Below are positions 15,858 to 25,101 of a DNA stretch of 61,195 nucleotides, one piece after another. Numbering within the stretch: position 1 is the stretch's first letter; each line of letters begins with the position of its first letter. Under the pieces are notes generated by a model, which saw only the letters and a program-made list of their open reading frames with translations, was not told the DNA's origin and searched no databases. Source of the stretch: JANOMH01 sp031422295 (GTDB taxonomy: Bacteria > Pseudomonadota > Alphaproteobacteria > Rhodobacterales > Rhodobacteraceae); contig JANOQM010000072.1 of NCBI GenBank assembly GCA_031422295.1, positions 1 through 61,195 on the forward strand, written 5' to 3'. The translations under genes and the position numbers were made by a program.

Positions 15858-17906
15858 TCAGACCGATACGGACCAACGCGGGGTAGACTTCAGGAATGCA
15901 CTAAGCGCATCGAGTGGGAGCGGCGGCGTTATCAGATATCCCTGTGCCTGATCGCAATTATGCCGCGTCAGCCAATCCAGTTGCTCAATGGTTTCGACGC
16001 CTTCCGCCACAACCGTCGCGCCGATCTGTTGGGCCAGCGTCAGGATCAATCTGATGATCGGCCCGGATTCGGGCAATTGCTGGATAAACGAGCGGTCGAT
16101 TTTCAGGTAGGTCAGTGGAAAGTGCGAAATGAATGACAGGTTGGAATAGCCGGTTCCAAAATCGTCAATCGCAATGCGATAACCCATGGCTGTAATCTGT
16201 CGCAGAGACTCTGAGATGCTGGCATGATCGCCAATCAGGACGCTTTCGGTGATCTCCAGCTCGACCTTTCCTTTCGGAAAATCCGGCAATGCCGCGAAGG
16301 TTGACAGAGTGTTGAGGAGCGTCAGGCCGCCGAACTGCCGCGGCGAGACGTTCAGCGAGACGTTGATATCAATACCCGCTTTGTGCCATTCAATCGCTTG
16401 CATGCAGCCGATCTCGAGGACGAGGCGACCCAGTTCCTCGATCAGGCCGGTTTCTTCGCAGATCGGGATAAAGACGCCGGGCATGATGATGCCGCGTGAC
16501 GGATGCCGCCATCGTGCCAACCCTTCGACGGCAACAATCCGTCCGGATGCAATATCGAGGCGTGGCTGATAATATAGTTCGAACTCGCCCCGCTGGATCG
16601 CGCGCCGCAGTTCGAACTCCATGTCCTCGCGCACCTTTGCGGCAACACCCATTTCTCCGGTATAGAAGGTGACCCTGTTTCGGCCGGCCCGTTTGGAGGC
16701 ATAAAGCGCGATGTCCGCCTCGCGCAGCACTTCGGTGAAATCGATGGCCGAAGACGAAAAGACGGCGACGCCCACGCTGGTGGCGACATTGATGATTGTA
16801 TTATCCTGAACAACAGGCTGCGACACCGCCTTGTGCAACCGCGCCACGCGTTGCTCTACATCCGCCAGACCTGAAATATCGTCCAGCAGCACGACAAACT
16901 CGTCGCCACCCAGACGCACTGCCAGATCATCGGGTCGCAATATGGCGCGGGTCCGGAGGGCAATCTGCTGTAATACAGCATCGCCTGCTTCATGGCCGTA
17001 ACGGTCGTTGATCGCCTTGAACCGATCTACATCGAAAAAGATGATCGCGCTTTGGCGGTCGGCGTAGTGCGACGCGAGTTTTGACAGATGGTTTTGCAGG
17101 TAGGCCCGGTTGTGCAGATCGGTCAGCTGGTCACGATCGGCCAGATGTCGGGCTGCATCCCGTGCCTCTTTGAGTTCGGTGACGTCAATCGCGGTCAGCA
17201 GAATCGCCGGCTGGCCGGTTGCTGCGTCAGAACAGGCCTTGGCCGACAGGTCGAACCACCGCTCGGCAGTCGCAAGGCGGACCTTCGTTACAAGCCGATG
17301 TTCGCCCAGAAAGTCGAGTTGTTCCAGAAGCGTGTCAAAGTCCCGCAGGTCCACGAACAACGCCGCCAGTGACTTTACCTGAACACCAAAGGCGTTGCGG
17401 GCGGCTGGATTAAGGTACAGCGGCGGTCCGGCCTTGCTGAACAGGGTGATTAACACGTCGGTATGCAACAGCGCCTCGGCGCTGCGCAGGTTATGCGGTT
17501 GATCCTCGGCCTCAGCCATCGCTTCGCATTGCATGCCCATGCGCCCGTCAGGCAGCACGAAGCCGCGATAGATCACCATCACGCTTTTCGGGACACCGTT
17601 CGGATATAGCGTCCAAAGCTCGGTGAAGGTGGCATCGCTGACCCGAAAATCGGTCTGATATTGCCTGAGCCGCTTGGCCACGGTCATTGACATGTCAACG
17701 CCGAGGTTGCGCGCCCGGAGACCCTCTTCGTTATCGGCATTCCACAGCTTGCAAGCCGATTCATTGGCAAAGGCAATGCGGGAATGGTCGATGTCGAAGA
17801 CCCAGATCGGAACTTTCAATCGCCGGGCAATCGTAAACGATGTTTCGTCCGCCCGGTTAGGGAAAGGTGGCCCACGGTCCGGTGGCATGACAGTCGAGAC
17901 GTTCAT
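15858..17906 (-). CDS. PAS-GGDEF-EAL protein (c-di-GMP synthesis and breakdown)
   Basis: A 682-residue signalling protein without clear membrane segments. Two PAS-like regions fill about residues 20-250, followed by a GGDEF domain (about 255-420) and an EAL domain (about 430-675). The cyclase motif RLGGDEF is intact, with an RPDD inhibitory I-site (RxxD) five residues before it. The phosphodiesterase residues are also visible: EGLARWRHP in place of EAL-xR, LNVSPRQF, ELEITES, IDDFGTGYS, LKIDRSF and AEGVET. Both activities are therefore possible, with feedback control through the I-site. It is monocistronic by position and follows the SAH-hydrolase promoter region in reverse. Confidence 0.9.
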   Translation of the reverse strand: MNVSTVMPPDRGPPFPNRADETSFTIARRLKVPIWVFDIDHSRIAFANESACKLWNADNEEGLRARNLGVDMSMTVAKRLRQYQTDFRVSDATFTELWTLYPNGVPKSVMVIYRGFVLPDGRMGMQCEAMAEAEDQPHNLRSAEALLHTDVLITLFSKAGPPLYLNPAARNAFGVQVKSLAALFVDLRDFDTLLEQLDFLGEHRLVTKVRLATAERWFDLSAKACSDAATGQPAILLTAIDVTELKEARDAARHLADRDQLTDLHNRAYLQNHLSKLASHYADRQSAIIFFDVDRFKAINDRYGHEAGDAVLQQIALRTRAILRPDDLAVRLGGDEFVVLLDDISGLADVEQRVARLHKAVSQPVVQDNTIINVATSVGVAVFSSSAIDFTEVLREADIALYASKRAGRNRVTFYTGEMGVAAKVREDMEFELRRAIQRGEFELYYQPRLDIASGRIVAVEGLARWRHPSRGIIMPGVFIPICEETGLIEELGRLVLEIGCMQAIEWHKAGIDINVSLNVSPRQFGGLTLLNTLSTFAALPDFPKGKVELEITESVLIGDHASISESLRQITAMGYRIAIDDFGTGYSNLSFISHFPLTYLKIDRSFIQQLPESGPIIRLILTLAQQIGATVVAEGVETIEQLDWLTRHNCDQAQGYLITPPLPLDALSAFLKSTPRWSVSV

Positions 17907-17936
17907 GGGAATTCCGCGTTTCTGACTAGGCTGGCC

Positions 17937-18566
17937 CTAAGCGGCCCGGTCGGTTGGCTGGCCAAGATCGTGGAGGGGCCTGAAACCTGCGGTGTCGCAT
18001 ACCCTGTCGATCCAGCGCGAGATCATCGGATAGTCGGCCCGTTCGATGCCAGCTTCGTGCATCACATGAACATAGCCGAAAAGTGCTATATCCGTGATGG
18101 AATAGCCCGATCTGAGCATGAAGTTGCGGTCTGACAAATGCGCGTTTAACCGGGCAAGACCGGGCCGCGCCTTGGCCTGCCATTGCACAATTTCAGCCGC
18201 GCGCGGGCCGCGTTCTTGGGGCAATATCGTGGTGAAGAACCGGGCAGGCGAGATGAACGGCTCTAACTTTGACTGCTCAAAGAACATCCATTGCATGGCC
18301 TCTGCCCGCTCTGACTTTGAAGCGGGCATAAGAGTGCTACCCTCGGCCAGATACCATAGCATCGCGTTGCTTTCGCCGATGCCCTGCCCGTCATCCGTGA
18401 CCAGCCAGGGAACCACGCCAAGGGGGTTGATCGCGCGGTAGCTATCCGATTTCTGCTCTCCCTTCAGGACATCGATCATGGTCAGTTCGTAATCGAGCCC
18501 GAGTTGATTGAGCGCCAGCCAAGGTTTCATGCAATTGCCGGAGCCGAGGCAAACATACAGTTTCAT
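17937..18566 (-). CDS. Glutathione S-transferase family protein
   Basis: A 209-residue cytosolic GST. The N-terminal thioredoxin-like domain carries NPLGVVPWLV with the conserved cis-proline (about residue 51) and GIGESNAMLWYLA with the Glu-Ser pair that binds the gamma-glutamyl part of glutathione (about 62-67). The C-terminal half is all-helical, with the SITDIALFGYVHVMHEAG segment holding the family's capping-box Asp. Substrate unknown. It starts 341 bases from the divergent RNR-like gene. Confidence 0.85.
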   Translation of the reverse strand: MKLYVCLGSGNCMKPWLALNQLGLDYELTMIDVLKGEQKSDSYRAINPLGVVPWLVTDDGQGIGESNAMLWYLAEGSTLMPASKSERAEAMQWMFFEQSKLEPFISPARFFTTILPQERGPRAAEIVQWQAKARPGLARLNAHLSDRNFMLRSGYSITDIALFGYVHVMHEAGIERADYPMISRWIDRVCDTAGFRPLHDLGQPTDRAA

Positions 18567-18632
18567 CGTTCGTTCATCCTTCTATCTACTAGCCGGATTT
18601 CAACCTAACCGACGCAACTTAATTCTGTCCTA

Positions 18633-18662
18633 ACTTTGGCAATGCCGACTTTGGCAATGCCT
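18633..18662. repeat. Tandem duplication of a 15-base unit
   Basis: ACTTTGGCAATGCCG followed directly by ACTTTGGCAATGCCT: two 15-base copies differing only at the last base. It lies just upstream of the nested stem-loop in the gap between the GST and RNR-like genes. Confidence 0.85.
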
Positions 18663-18665
18663 GTT

Positions 18666-18708
18666 CAGTCGGGGTTGCACCGCAGCGGTGCAAAGGCGCG
18701 CCCGACTG
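18666..18708. promoter_or_regulatory. Nested stem-loop upstream of the RNR-like gene
   Basis: An outer 8-bp stem (CAGTCGGG with CCCGACTG) encloses an inner 8-bp stem (TTGCACCG with CGGTGCAA, loop CAG). It lies about 200 bases before the RNR-like start. It could be a structured leader RNA or a terminator for the opposite strand; the class is not recognised. Confidence 0.5.
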
Positions 18709-18907
18709 GCGTTTTGCGCCCCGGGTGGGTGCAAGACCTCGCCGTATTGGGCATCATCAGGGCCCGGCAGTTGGACAGCAGGCATGTCTTTTTGCGGCCA
18801 AGTGCTGGTATTGGAAACAATTCAAAGATCCTGTGCAAATTGTTGGCGAATTTAATAAATTGTTAAGGGATTCAATTAACATTTCATTAAATTAATTTGC
18901 CAGAGAA

Positions 18908-20644
18908 ATGGAAGCGCAGATGTACGATCCACGAGTCACTGAAGACCTGCAAGAGTTCTTTGGTCAGCCGATTGCCCACCAGATCTGGCGCACGAAATAC
19001 CAGTATGTGTCGAAGGGCCGGATTTTGGATGCCACGGTCGTGGATACCTGGAACCGCGTGGCGCTTGGCCTGTCACAAATTGAAATTCCGGCCGACCAGA
19101 CCCGCGTCAAGTCGATGTTTTATGATGCGATGGCGGCATTCAAACTGCTTCCGGCGGGCCGCATCATGTCGGGCTGTGGCACGGCACGGAACGTCACGCT
19201 GTCGAACACCTTTGTGATGCGCACCATTCCAGACTCACTGATCGGCATTATGGACACGATCAAGGATGCAGCGCTGACCATGCAGATGGGGGGCGGTATC
19301 GGGTTTGATTTCTCTACCTTGCGCCCTGCGGGAGAGCCTGTCGCCGGTTTCGATGGTCCGGCAGCAGGCCCCCTGGCTGCAATGGATATCTGTGACGCCG
19401 TTTGCCAGATGCTGGTCACCGGCATGGGGCGCGGTGCGATGATGGCGACCCTGCGTTGCGACCATCCTGACATCGAAAGTTTTGTCATGGCCAAGGCTGA
19501 ACGCACCCGACTGCGCAATTTCAACCTGTCGGTCATGGTCACTGACCGGTTCATGGCGGCAGTGCGCAATGCAGAGGACTGGGATCTGGTCTGGAACGGT
19601 CGGCCGGTCCGGCGCATCAAGGCAACTGATCTGTGGGACCGGATCATGGCGCAAACTTATGCTGCAGCCGAGCCGGGTGTCCTGTTCATTGACCGCATCA
19701 ATGCCGCTAATCCGCTGAATTACCTTGAGACGATTTCGGCCACCAATTCCTGCGCCGAACAGCCGCTGCCCCCCAATGGCACCTGTCCGCTCGCCTCAAT
19801 TAACCTTACCCGCCTTGTCATAGCGCCCTTTACCCCCGAGGCCCGGTTCGATCTGGCCGAGTTGCGGCGGCTTGCGGGCATCGCGGTGCGCCTGCTGGAT
19901 AACACAATCGATGCGTCGCGCTATGCGTTGACCGCGCAGGAACGGCAGGCAAAGATGCAGCGGCGGATTGGCGTTGGCGTGACAGGCGTGGCCGATGCCA
20001 TCGCTATGCTGGGCGCGCAATATGGATCACCCAAAGCGGTTTTTCTGCTGGGAAGCTGGATGCAGACGCTACAGAACGAGGCTTATCGCGCCTCGGCAAG
20101 ATTAGCGGCTGAACGCGGACCGTTCCCGTTATACGTCGAAGCCGAACACTTGTCGCAGCCGTGCATCCGCGCCCTTGACGCTGACGTTCGCGCCGAGGTT
20201 GAACAGCACGGGCTGCGCAACGGCACGCTGACGACGATTGCGCCGACTGGCACGATCTCGATGTTTGCGGGCAATGTATCGTCGGGGATCGAGCCGATCT
20301 TTTCGACATCGTATTTGCGAGTGATCACCAATCCCGACGGCACCAAATCGTTGGAACGCGTGGTCGATTATGCCGTCTGGAGCCATGGCACAATCTTTGG
20401 AACCGGCGTGCCGTTGCCCGAGTCTATCGTGACAGCAGCAGATCTTGACCCTTTTGATCACATCCGGATGCAGGCAGCGGCCCAGAAGTGGGTCGACAGC
20501 GGCATTTCCAAGACCGTAAATTGCCCCGAGGACATCCCGTTTACAGCGTTCAAGGACATCTACCTTGAAGCCTATGACGCAGGGTGCAAGGGCTGCACGA
20601 CCTACCGGCCTAATGCGGTCACCGGCTCGGTCTTGTCGATATGA
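18908..20644 (+). CDS. Short adenosylcobalamin-dependent ribonucleotide reductase-like protein
   Basis: A 578-residue class II ribonucleotide reductase-like barrel protein. The radical site NSCAEQPLPPNGTCPL (about residues 281-296) supplies the Asn-x-Cys-x-Glu set and, eleven residues on, one redox cysteine. GGGIGFDFSTLRP and GTLTTIAPTGTISM are the substrate-binding glycine-rich segments. The partner redox cysteine, expected in the SACFV-type strand of Thermotoga NrdJ, is Thr here (LSNTFVM, about residue 101); a Cys nine residues earlier (SGCGT) might compensate. The protein ends at GCKGCTTYRPN plus a few residues, without the long cysteine-bearing tail of usual class II enzymes. A second Met twelve bases on is an alternative start. 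The product may be a specialised or altered reductase. Confidence 0.8.
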   Translation: MEAQMYDPRVTEDLQEFFGQPIAHQIWRTKYQYVSKGRILDATVVDTWNRVALGLSQIEIPADQTRVKSMFYDAMAAFKLLPAGRIMSGCGTARNVTLSNTFVMRTIPDSLIGIMDTIKDAALTMQMGGGIGFDFSTLRPAGEPVAGFDGPAAGPLAAMDICDAVCQMLVTGMGRGAMMATLRCDHPDIESFVMAKAERTRLRNFNLSVMVTDRFMAAVRNAEDWDLVWNGRPVRRIKATDLWDRIMAQTYAAAEPGVLFIDRINAANPLNYLETISATNSCAEQPLPPNGTCPLASINLTRLVIAPFTPEARFDLAELRRLAGIAVRLLDNTIDASRYALTAQERQAKMQRRIGVGVTGVADAIAMLGAQYGSPKAVFLLGSWMQTLQNEAYRASARLAAERGPFPLYVEAEHLSQPCIRALDADVRAEVEQHGLRNGTLTTIAPTGTISMFAGNVSSGIEPIFSTSYLRVITNPDGTKSLERVVDYAVWSHGTIFGTGVPLPESIVTAADLDPFDHIRMQAAAQKWVDSGISKTVNCPEDIPFTAFKDIYLEAYDAGCKGCTTYRPNAVTGSVLSI

Positions 20645-20877
20645 GGGTGTGGCGCTGGATATCGGGCCGCAGCCCGGCGCGAACTGGCCCGGAGCCTGAA
20701 AAAAATGCATGGGTGCCGACGCACCGGCATAAAAAAGGCGGGCTTTATCGCCTGATCGGGTTTGGGACGAATGAGGCAGACCGCGCTACTGTCGCCATTT
20801 ATGATGATGCAACAGGGGCGGTCTGGGTCAGAAATGCTGCGGAATTTAATGATGGGCGCTTTGACCTGCTTGAATAG
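20641..20877 (+). CDS. Small DUF1653-like protein coupled to the RNR-like gene
   Basis: A 78-residue protein whose start overlaps the RNR-like stop by four bases (ATGA), so the two are probably translated together. The C-terminal half, with HKKGGLYRLIGFG, VAIYDD and AVWVRNAAEF, resembles the DUF1653 fold (short beta barrel with KGxYYxVxG and LWVRP-type strands). It has no cysteine, so it cannot supply the missing redox tail of its partner. Function unknown. Confidence 0.7.
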   Translation: MRVWRWISGRSPARTGPEPEKNAWVPTHRHKKGGLYRLIGFGTNEADRATVAIYDDATGAVWVRNAAEFNDGRFDLLE

Positions 20878-20904
20878 TCCCTGATTTGTAGATGAATTGC
20901 CGCG

Positions 20905-21510
20905 TTATAGCAGCCCATCGAGAACCCGGCGCAGCGCCAGCATGCCCGGGTCATCCAGACCCCGGCTTTTGTCGCCAAACATCCGCGCCCGGCCGAGTTT
21001 GTTTTCGCGCCCCTTAAAGGTTAGCAACGCCTCGTTGATCGCAATGTCGGCCTGTTTCAGCAGGGTTTGGGGGTCTTCTTGCCCAAAAGTGGCCATGGCC
21101 ACCGCATCCAGCGCGTCCAGCACCGTCTTGTCGCCCAGACTGCCTTTGCCCCGCGCCATCATTGCATCGCGCGCCACGGCGACTAGTTCTGAAACTTCAG
21201 CATAGGGCACGACGGTGCGGCCTTTGCACGCTTTGGCCAAGGCCATGAAGGCTGTGGCGGTCAATGTGCCATAGGATGAAGAGGATACTTTTTGAAACGC
21301 CTTGGCACAGTCCAGAAAGGCCATGCCAATATCGTCAGGCATAGTGGCCGCGGCGGCGGCAATTTCGGCCCAGCCTTTGGATACGGTGATGCCCAGATCG
21401 CCGTCGCCCAACTGCCCATCAGCGGCGTTCAACTCTGCCGCCGCCGCCTCGGCCTGCAAGGCGATGCGGGCTGCAGCGTGGCGCAGGTCTGCGGTGGTAA
21501 AACCGGACAT
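20905..21510 (-). CDS. dhaL: DhaL-type dihydroxyacetone kinase subunit (ADP/ATP-binding)
   Basis: A 201-residue DAK2-domain protein. The nucleotide/Mg-binding motif DGQLGDGDLGITV (about residues 31-43) and the SSSSYGTL turn (about 81-88) are family hallmarks. With DhaK it forms a kinase for dihydroxyacetone or a related short ketose. I chose the start at MSGFTTADL, six bases after the dhaK stop; an in-frame start eleven codons upstream would overlap dhaK. It is the last gene of a leftward operon with a CUT2 sugar transporter, so the substrate is probably an imported sugar or its breakdown product. Confidence 0.87.
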   Translation of the reverse strand: MSGFTTADLRHAAARIALQAEAAAAELNAADGQLGDGDLGITVSKGWAEIAAAAATMPDDIGMAFLDCAKAFQKVSSSSYGTLTATAFMALAKACKGRTVVPYAEVSELVAVARDAMMARGKGSLGDKTVLDALDAVAMATFGQEDPQTLLKQADIAINEALLTFKGRENKLGRARMFGDKSRGLDDPGMLALRRVLDGLL

Positions 21511-21515
21511 GTCGG

Positions 21516-22520
21516 CTAAACCCGCCAGAATGCGCAGTCGCACGGGGCGGTCAGCAGCGCTTCCAATTCGGCATCCAGATGACAGATCGTGACCGTAGCG
21601 CCGGTCATTTCCATCGAAGTGGCATAGCGGCCGACAAGCGGCATGACAATTTCGACCCCCGCTGATTTCAGGATTTCAGCGGCGCGGGCATACAGGATAT
21701 ATAACTCCTCCGCTGGGGTCGCGCCCAAGGAGTTGACCATAATTGACAACCGCCCGCCGCGCAAAAAGGGCCGGTCGGCGGCTAGCCGTTCAAGCATTTC
21801 ATCCGCAATCTGATTGGCGGTCTTGATCGGGGATTTATAGATCCCCGGCTCGCCATGAATTCCCATGCCCATTTCCATCTGGCCATCGGGGATATCAAAT
21901 GTTGGCCTGCCTGCCTGTGGCACGGTGCAGGGGGTCAGGGCCATGCCAATGGAATGGCAGGCATCTGCGGTCTTTTGGGCAATGCGCGTGACCTCGGCCA
22001 GATCGGCCATTTGCTCGGCCCGTGCCCCGGCAATCTTGAACGCATAGATCATGCCCGCCACGCCGCGCCGTTTGGCCCGTTCGGCAAATGGCGCAGACAC
22101 GACATCATCGGCCAGAACCACGGTGGTGGAGGTGATATCCTCCATCTCCAGCATCTCGCCGGCCATGTCGAAATTCATCACGTCGCCACCGTAATTGCCA
22201 TACAGGCGCAGCACACCAGCGCCGCCATGGGCGTGGCGCATCGCGGCAGCCATTTGGTCGGATGAGGGAGAGGCGAATACATCGCCAATCGCGCAGGCAT
22301 CCAGCAATCCCTTGCCGACATAGCCGGTGAATACGGGCAGGTGGCCGGACCCGCCCCCGGTTACGATGCCAACCTTGCCGGGAATGGCCCCGCCCGCCCG
22401 GGTGATGACCCGGCGCTCGGGCTGGGCGTAGTGCGCCGGATGCGCCAGACACAGGCCTGTCAGCATTTCATCGACATAATTCGCAGGCGCATTCAGGATT
22501 TTCGTCATCACCATGGTCAA
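21516..22520 (-). CDS. dhaK: DhaK-type dihydroxyacetone kinase subunit (substrate-binding)
   Basis: A 334-residue DAK1-domain protein. The glycine-rich TGGGSGHLPVFTGYVG segment (about residues 54-69) and the substrate-linking histidine in GMGIHGEPG (about 218-226), which forms a hemiaminal bond with the ketose carbonyl, are both present. It overlaps the permease gene by four bases. No PTS-type DhaM is visible, so the pair likely uses ATP. Relatives phosphorylate dihydroxyacetone, erythrulose and similar ketoses; the actual substrate cannot be read from the sequence. Confidence 0.88.
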   Translation of the reverse strand: MTMVMTKILNAPANYVDEMLTGLCLAHPAHYAQPERRVITRAGGAIPGKVGIVTGGGSGHLPVFTGYVGKGLLDACAIGDVFASPSSDQMAAAMRHAHGGAGVLRLYGNYGGDVMNFDMAGEMLEMEDITSTTVVLADDVVSAPFAERAKRRGVAGMIYAFKIAGARAEQMADLAEVTRIAQKTADACHSIGMALTPCTVPQAGRPTFDIPDGQMEMGMGIHGEPGIYKSPIKTANQIADEMLERLAADRPFLRGGRLSIMVNSLGATPAEELYILYARAAEILKSAGVEIVMPLVGRYATSMEMTGATVTICHLDAELEALLTAPCDCAFWRV

Positions 22521-23530
22521 CCCGTGCTTTCCTTGAGTTTCTGCGCATAGACGTTGATCACAAGGGCGATCAACAGGATCAGCCCCCGGATCAGAATCTT
22601 CAGGAAACTGTCGATGCTGATCAGGTCCAGTCCGTTGTTCAACACCCCCAGCACCATCAGCCCGATGATCGTATTGCCAATCCCGCCGCGCCCGCCAAAT
22701 AGGCTGGTGCCGCCAACCACCACGGCGGCAATCGCGGTCAGCAGGAAATCGTCAAAGCCGTTTTGCTGCGCCGATCCGAAATAGGCGACCCCCAACATGC
22801 CCGCCACGCCCGAACACATCGCACAGATCACCATGACAGCGGCAATCACCATGCGGACGTTGACGCCCGAATATTCCGCCGCCTCGCGGTTGCCGCCGAC
22901 CATATACACATAGCGGCCAAAGCGGGTGTAGGTCAGGACGATATGTGCCACCAGCATGAACAGAATGCAGACGATGATCGACCAGCGCAGGCCGAGTATT
23001 GACCCCGATCCCAACATGGTGATCAGGTCGGGAAATTCATAGGCGATCTGACCGCGCACCAGCATGGCCGACACGCCATTGGCGATCTGCATCATCGCAA
23101 GGGTCATGATGAAGGACGGAATACCGATGCGGGTGACGCCAAAGGCGGTGATCGTTCCAAACCCGAAAGCTGCCAGAAGTGTGAGGATGATGGCGATGAA
23201 ACCGGGCAAGGGGATATAGGCGATGTTCACATAATCCGGCTGGGCGGTGAAAAACGCCATGGTGATGCCGATGGCATTGGCAATGGCGGCCACCGACAGG
23301 TCAATTTCGGCGGTCAGGATGACAAAGGTCAGCCCCACCGCGATGATCCCGGTGATGGACGCATTGGCAAGGATGTTCAGGCCGTTAGCCACGGTAAAAA
23401 ATACCGGGCTTTGGGTTGCAAAGAACACGATCAGGGCGATCAGGGTGAATACCGGGGCGATATTTCGCATCTGATCGGCCAAGAACCGCTTTACCCCACC
23501 CTTGGCGGGCATATCAACCGAAGAAGTCAT
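22517..23530 (-). CDS. CUT2 sugar ABC transporter permease (RbsC-like)
   Basis: A 337-residue hydrophobic protein with about ten transmembrane segments, of the RbsC/XylH permease family. The conserved GNREAAEYSGVNV loop (about residue 218) and GGTSLFGGRGGIGNTIIG (about 265) are landmarks. The start at MTSSVDMPAKGG has AGGACG just upstream; a longer in-frame start would run into the ATPase gene. It sits between the ATPase gene and dhaK in a minus-strand operon. Confidence 0.87.
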   Translation of the reverse strand: MTSSVDMPAKGGVKRFLADQMRNIAPVFTLIALIVFFATQSPVFFTVANGLNILANASITGIIAVGLTFVILTAEIDLSVAAIANAIGITMAFFTAQPDYVNIAYIPLPGFIAIILTLLAAFGFGTITAFGVTRIGIPSFIMTLAMMQIANGVSAMLVRGQIAYEFPDLITMLGSGSILGLRWSIIVCILFMLVAHIVLTYTRFGRYVYMVGGNREAAEYSGVNVRMVIAAVMVICAMCSGVAGMLGVAYFGSAQQNGFDDFLLTAIAAVVVGGTSLFGGRGGIGNTIIGLMVLGVLNNGLDLISIDSFLKILIRGLILLIALVINVYAQKLKESTG

Positions 23531-23555
23531 CTTACGTCCTTTGTTTGACTGACCC

Positions 23556-25100
23556 TTAGGCGGCGGCCAGCAGATCGGCCTTTTCGATACGGCCTTGGGT
23601 AAACTCGCGGGCGACATGGCCGCGTTTCATCACCGTGACCCGGTCAGCGAGGGTCAGAATGGTTTCCGGTTCGGTTGACAGAACCAGCACCGCGACCCCC
23701 CGCTTTGCTAGCGATTTGACGATCCGGATCACGTCCTCTTTGGCCCCAACATCCATGCCGCGGGTTGGTTCTGACAGGATCAGCACCTTTGGCAGATGGG
23801 TCAGCCATTTCGCCAAGGCGACCTTTTGCTGATTGCCGCCCGACAGGTTGCCCAGAATGGTGTCCGTCGTCTGCGGCCGGATTTGCAGGTCTTTGACATG
23901 CGAATCGGCGATCTGGCGTTCAGCGCTTGGTTTCAGGAAAATCCGGCTGATCCGGTCAAGGATCGAGATCGAGATATTCTTGTACACCGGTTCGGTCCGG
24001 AACAGCATCATCCGCCGGCTTTCGGGGACATAGGCGATCCCGGCCGCACGCGCCTGCGCTGTCGAGTTGAACCGGACGGGTTTGCCGTCCAGCAGCAGGC
24101 GGCCGGACTTTAACCCGATTTTGCCGAACAAGGCGCGGGATAGTTCGATCTGGCCACAGCCCATGAACCCATAAACGCCAGTTATCTCGCCCTGGCGCAG
24201 ATTCAAAGACACGTCCCGCAACGTGTTGCCGTCGCTCACCGTGTCAACCGACATCACCACTGTGCGGCTGTCATCGCCGGTCAGTTCGGCGCTTTCGCCC
24301 ATATGCATGTCAATCGATCCGCGTCCGATCATATGCGAAATGATGCTGTCCTTGGTCAGGGCTGATGTCGCCTCGGTAATCACCTTTGCGCCATTGCGGA
24401 ACACTGTCACCCGGTCGGAAATCGCCAGCACATCGTCCAGAAAATGCGAGATGAAGATGATACTGCGCCCTTCGGCCCGCAGGCGGCGCAGGACGGTAAA
24501 CAGCCGTTCCACCTCGGGCGGGGACAGGGCTGAAGTGGGTTCGTCCAGTATAATGATCCGTGCGCCGGAAAACAGGACGCGCGACAGTTCCACCAGTTGT
24601 TGCAGGCCGACTGGCAGTGATCCCATCCGGGTTGTCGGGTCGATATCAAGGCCAAGACTGGCGATCTGGGTGCGGGCCTGTCGGTTCATGCCGCGCCAGT
24701 CGACCAGCGCGCCAGCCATGACCGGTTGCGATCCCAAAAACACATTTTCGGCCACCGACAGGTCCGGCACCACCGACAATTCCTGATGGACCATGCCGAT
24801 TCCGGCGGTCAGCGCATCGGCGGCCGACCGGAAATGCACCGGTACGCCGCCCATCAGCATTTGCCCGTCAAACCCTGCGTATACGCCCGCGATAATCTTC
24901 ATCAGCGTGGATTTGCCCGCACCGTTTTCACCGACCAGCCCGTGAATTTCACCGGCAAGAATCGAAAAATCCACGTCGCGCAGCGCAGCGATGCCGCCAA
25001 ACCGCTTTGTCACGCCCTTCATTTCCAAAAGTGGCGTCGTGTTGTGCTGAACCAAGGGCGCCGCAGCGCCCCCGGTCAGTGATCCCATGTCTTGCGACAC
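23556..25100 (-). CDS. CUT2 sugar ABC transporter ATPase (RbsA/XylG-like, duplicated)
   Basis: A 514-residue protein with two ABC domains in tandem. The first carries Walker A GENGAGKST (about residue 56) and Walker B IIILDEPTSALS, with a weak signature (PVGLQQLVELS). The second has a degenerate Walker A region (GFMGCGQIEL) and an intact signature LSGGNQQKVALAKWL (about 417). This asymmetry is normal for ATPases of ribose/xylose-type importers. It is 25 bases from the permease gene and adjacent to the binding-protein gene. Confidence 0.88.
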   Translation of the reverse strand: MSQDMGSLTGGAAAPLVQHNTTPLLEMKGVTKRFGGIAALRDVDFSILAGEIHGLVGENGAGKSTLMKIIAGVYAGFDGQMLMGGVPVHFRSAADALTAGIGMVHQELSVVPDLSVAENVFLGSQPVMAGALVDWRGMNRQARTQIASLGLDIDPTTRMGSLPVGLQQLVELSRVLFSGARIIILDEPTSALSPPEVERLFTVLRRLRAEGRSIIFISHFLDDVLAISDRVTVFRNGAKVITEATSALTKDSIISHMIGRGSIDMHMGESAELTGDDSRTVVMSVDTVSDGNTLRDVSLNLRQGEITGVYGFMGCGQIELSRALFGKIGLKSGRLLLDGKPVRFNSTAQARAAGIAYVPESRRMMLFRTEPVYKNISISILDRISRIFLKPSAERQIADSHVKDLQIRPQTTDTILGNLSGGNQQKVALAKWLTHLPKVLILSEPTRGMDVGAKEDVIRIVKSLAKRGVAVLVLSTEPETILTLADRVTVMKRGHVAREFTQGRIEKADLLAAA

Positions 25101-25101
25101 G

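Larger units (their letters stand above)
18567..18907. other. Intergenic region between divergent GST and RNR-like genes
   Basis: This 341-base stretch has no convincing gene; a 76-codon frame at 18636-18866 crosses the hairpin and has no family look. It holds a tandem 15-base duplication (18633-18662), a nested stem-loop (18666-18708) and an AT-rich segment before the RNR-like start (18836-18900) that probably carries its promoter. I found no cobalamin-riboswitch box and no clear NrdR box. Confidence 0.6.

Noticed and set aside
18567..18907. Possible cobalamin riboswitch before the RNR-like gene
   Set aside because: No B12-box-like sequence was found; only the nested hairpin is reported.
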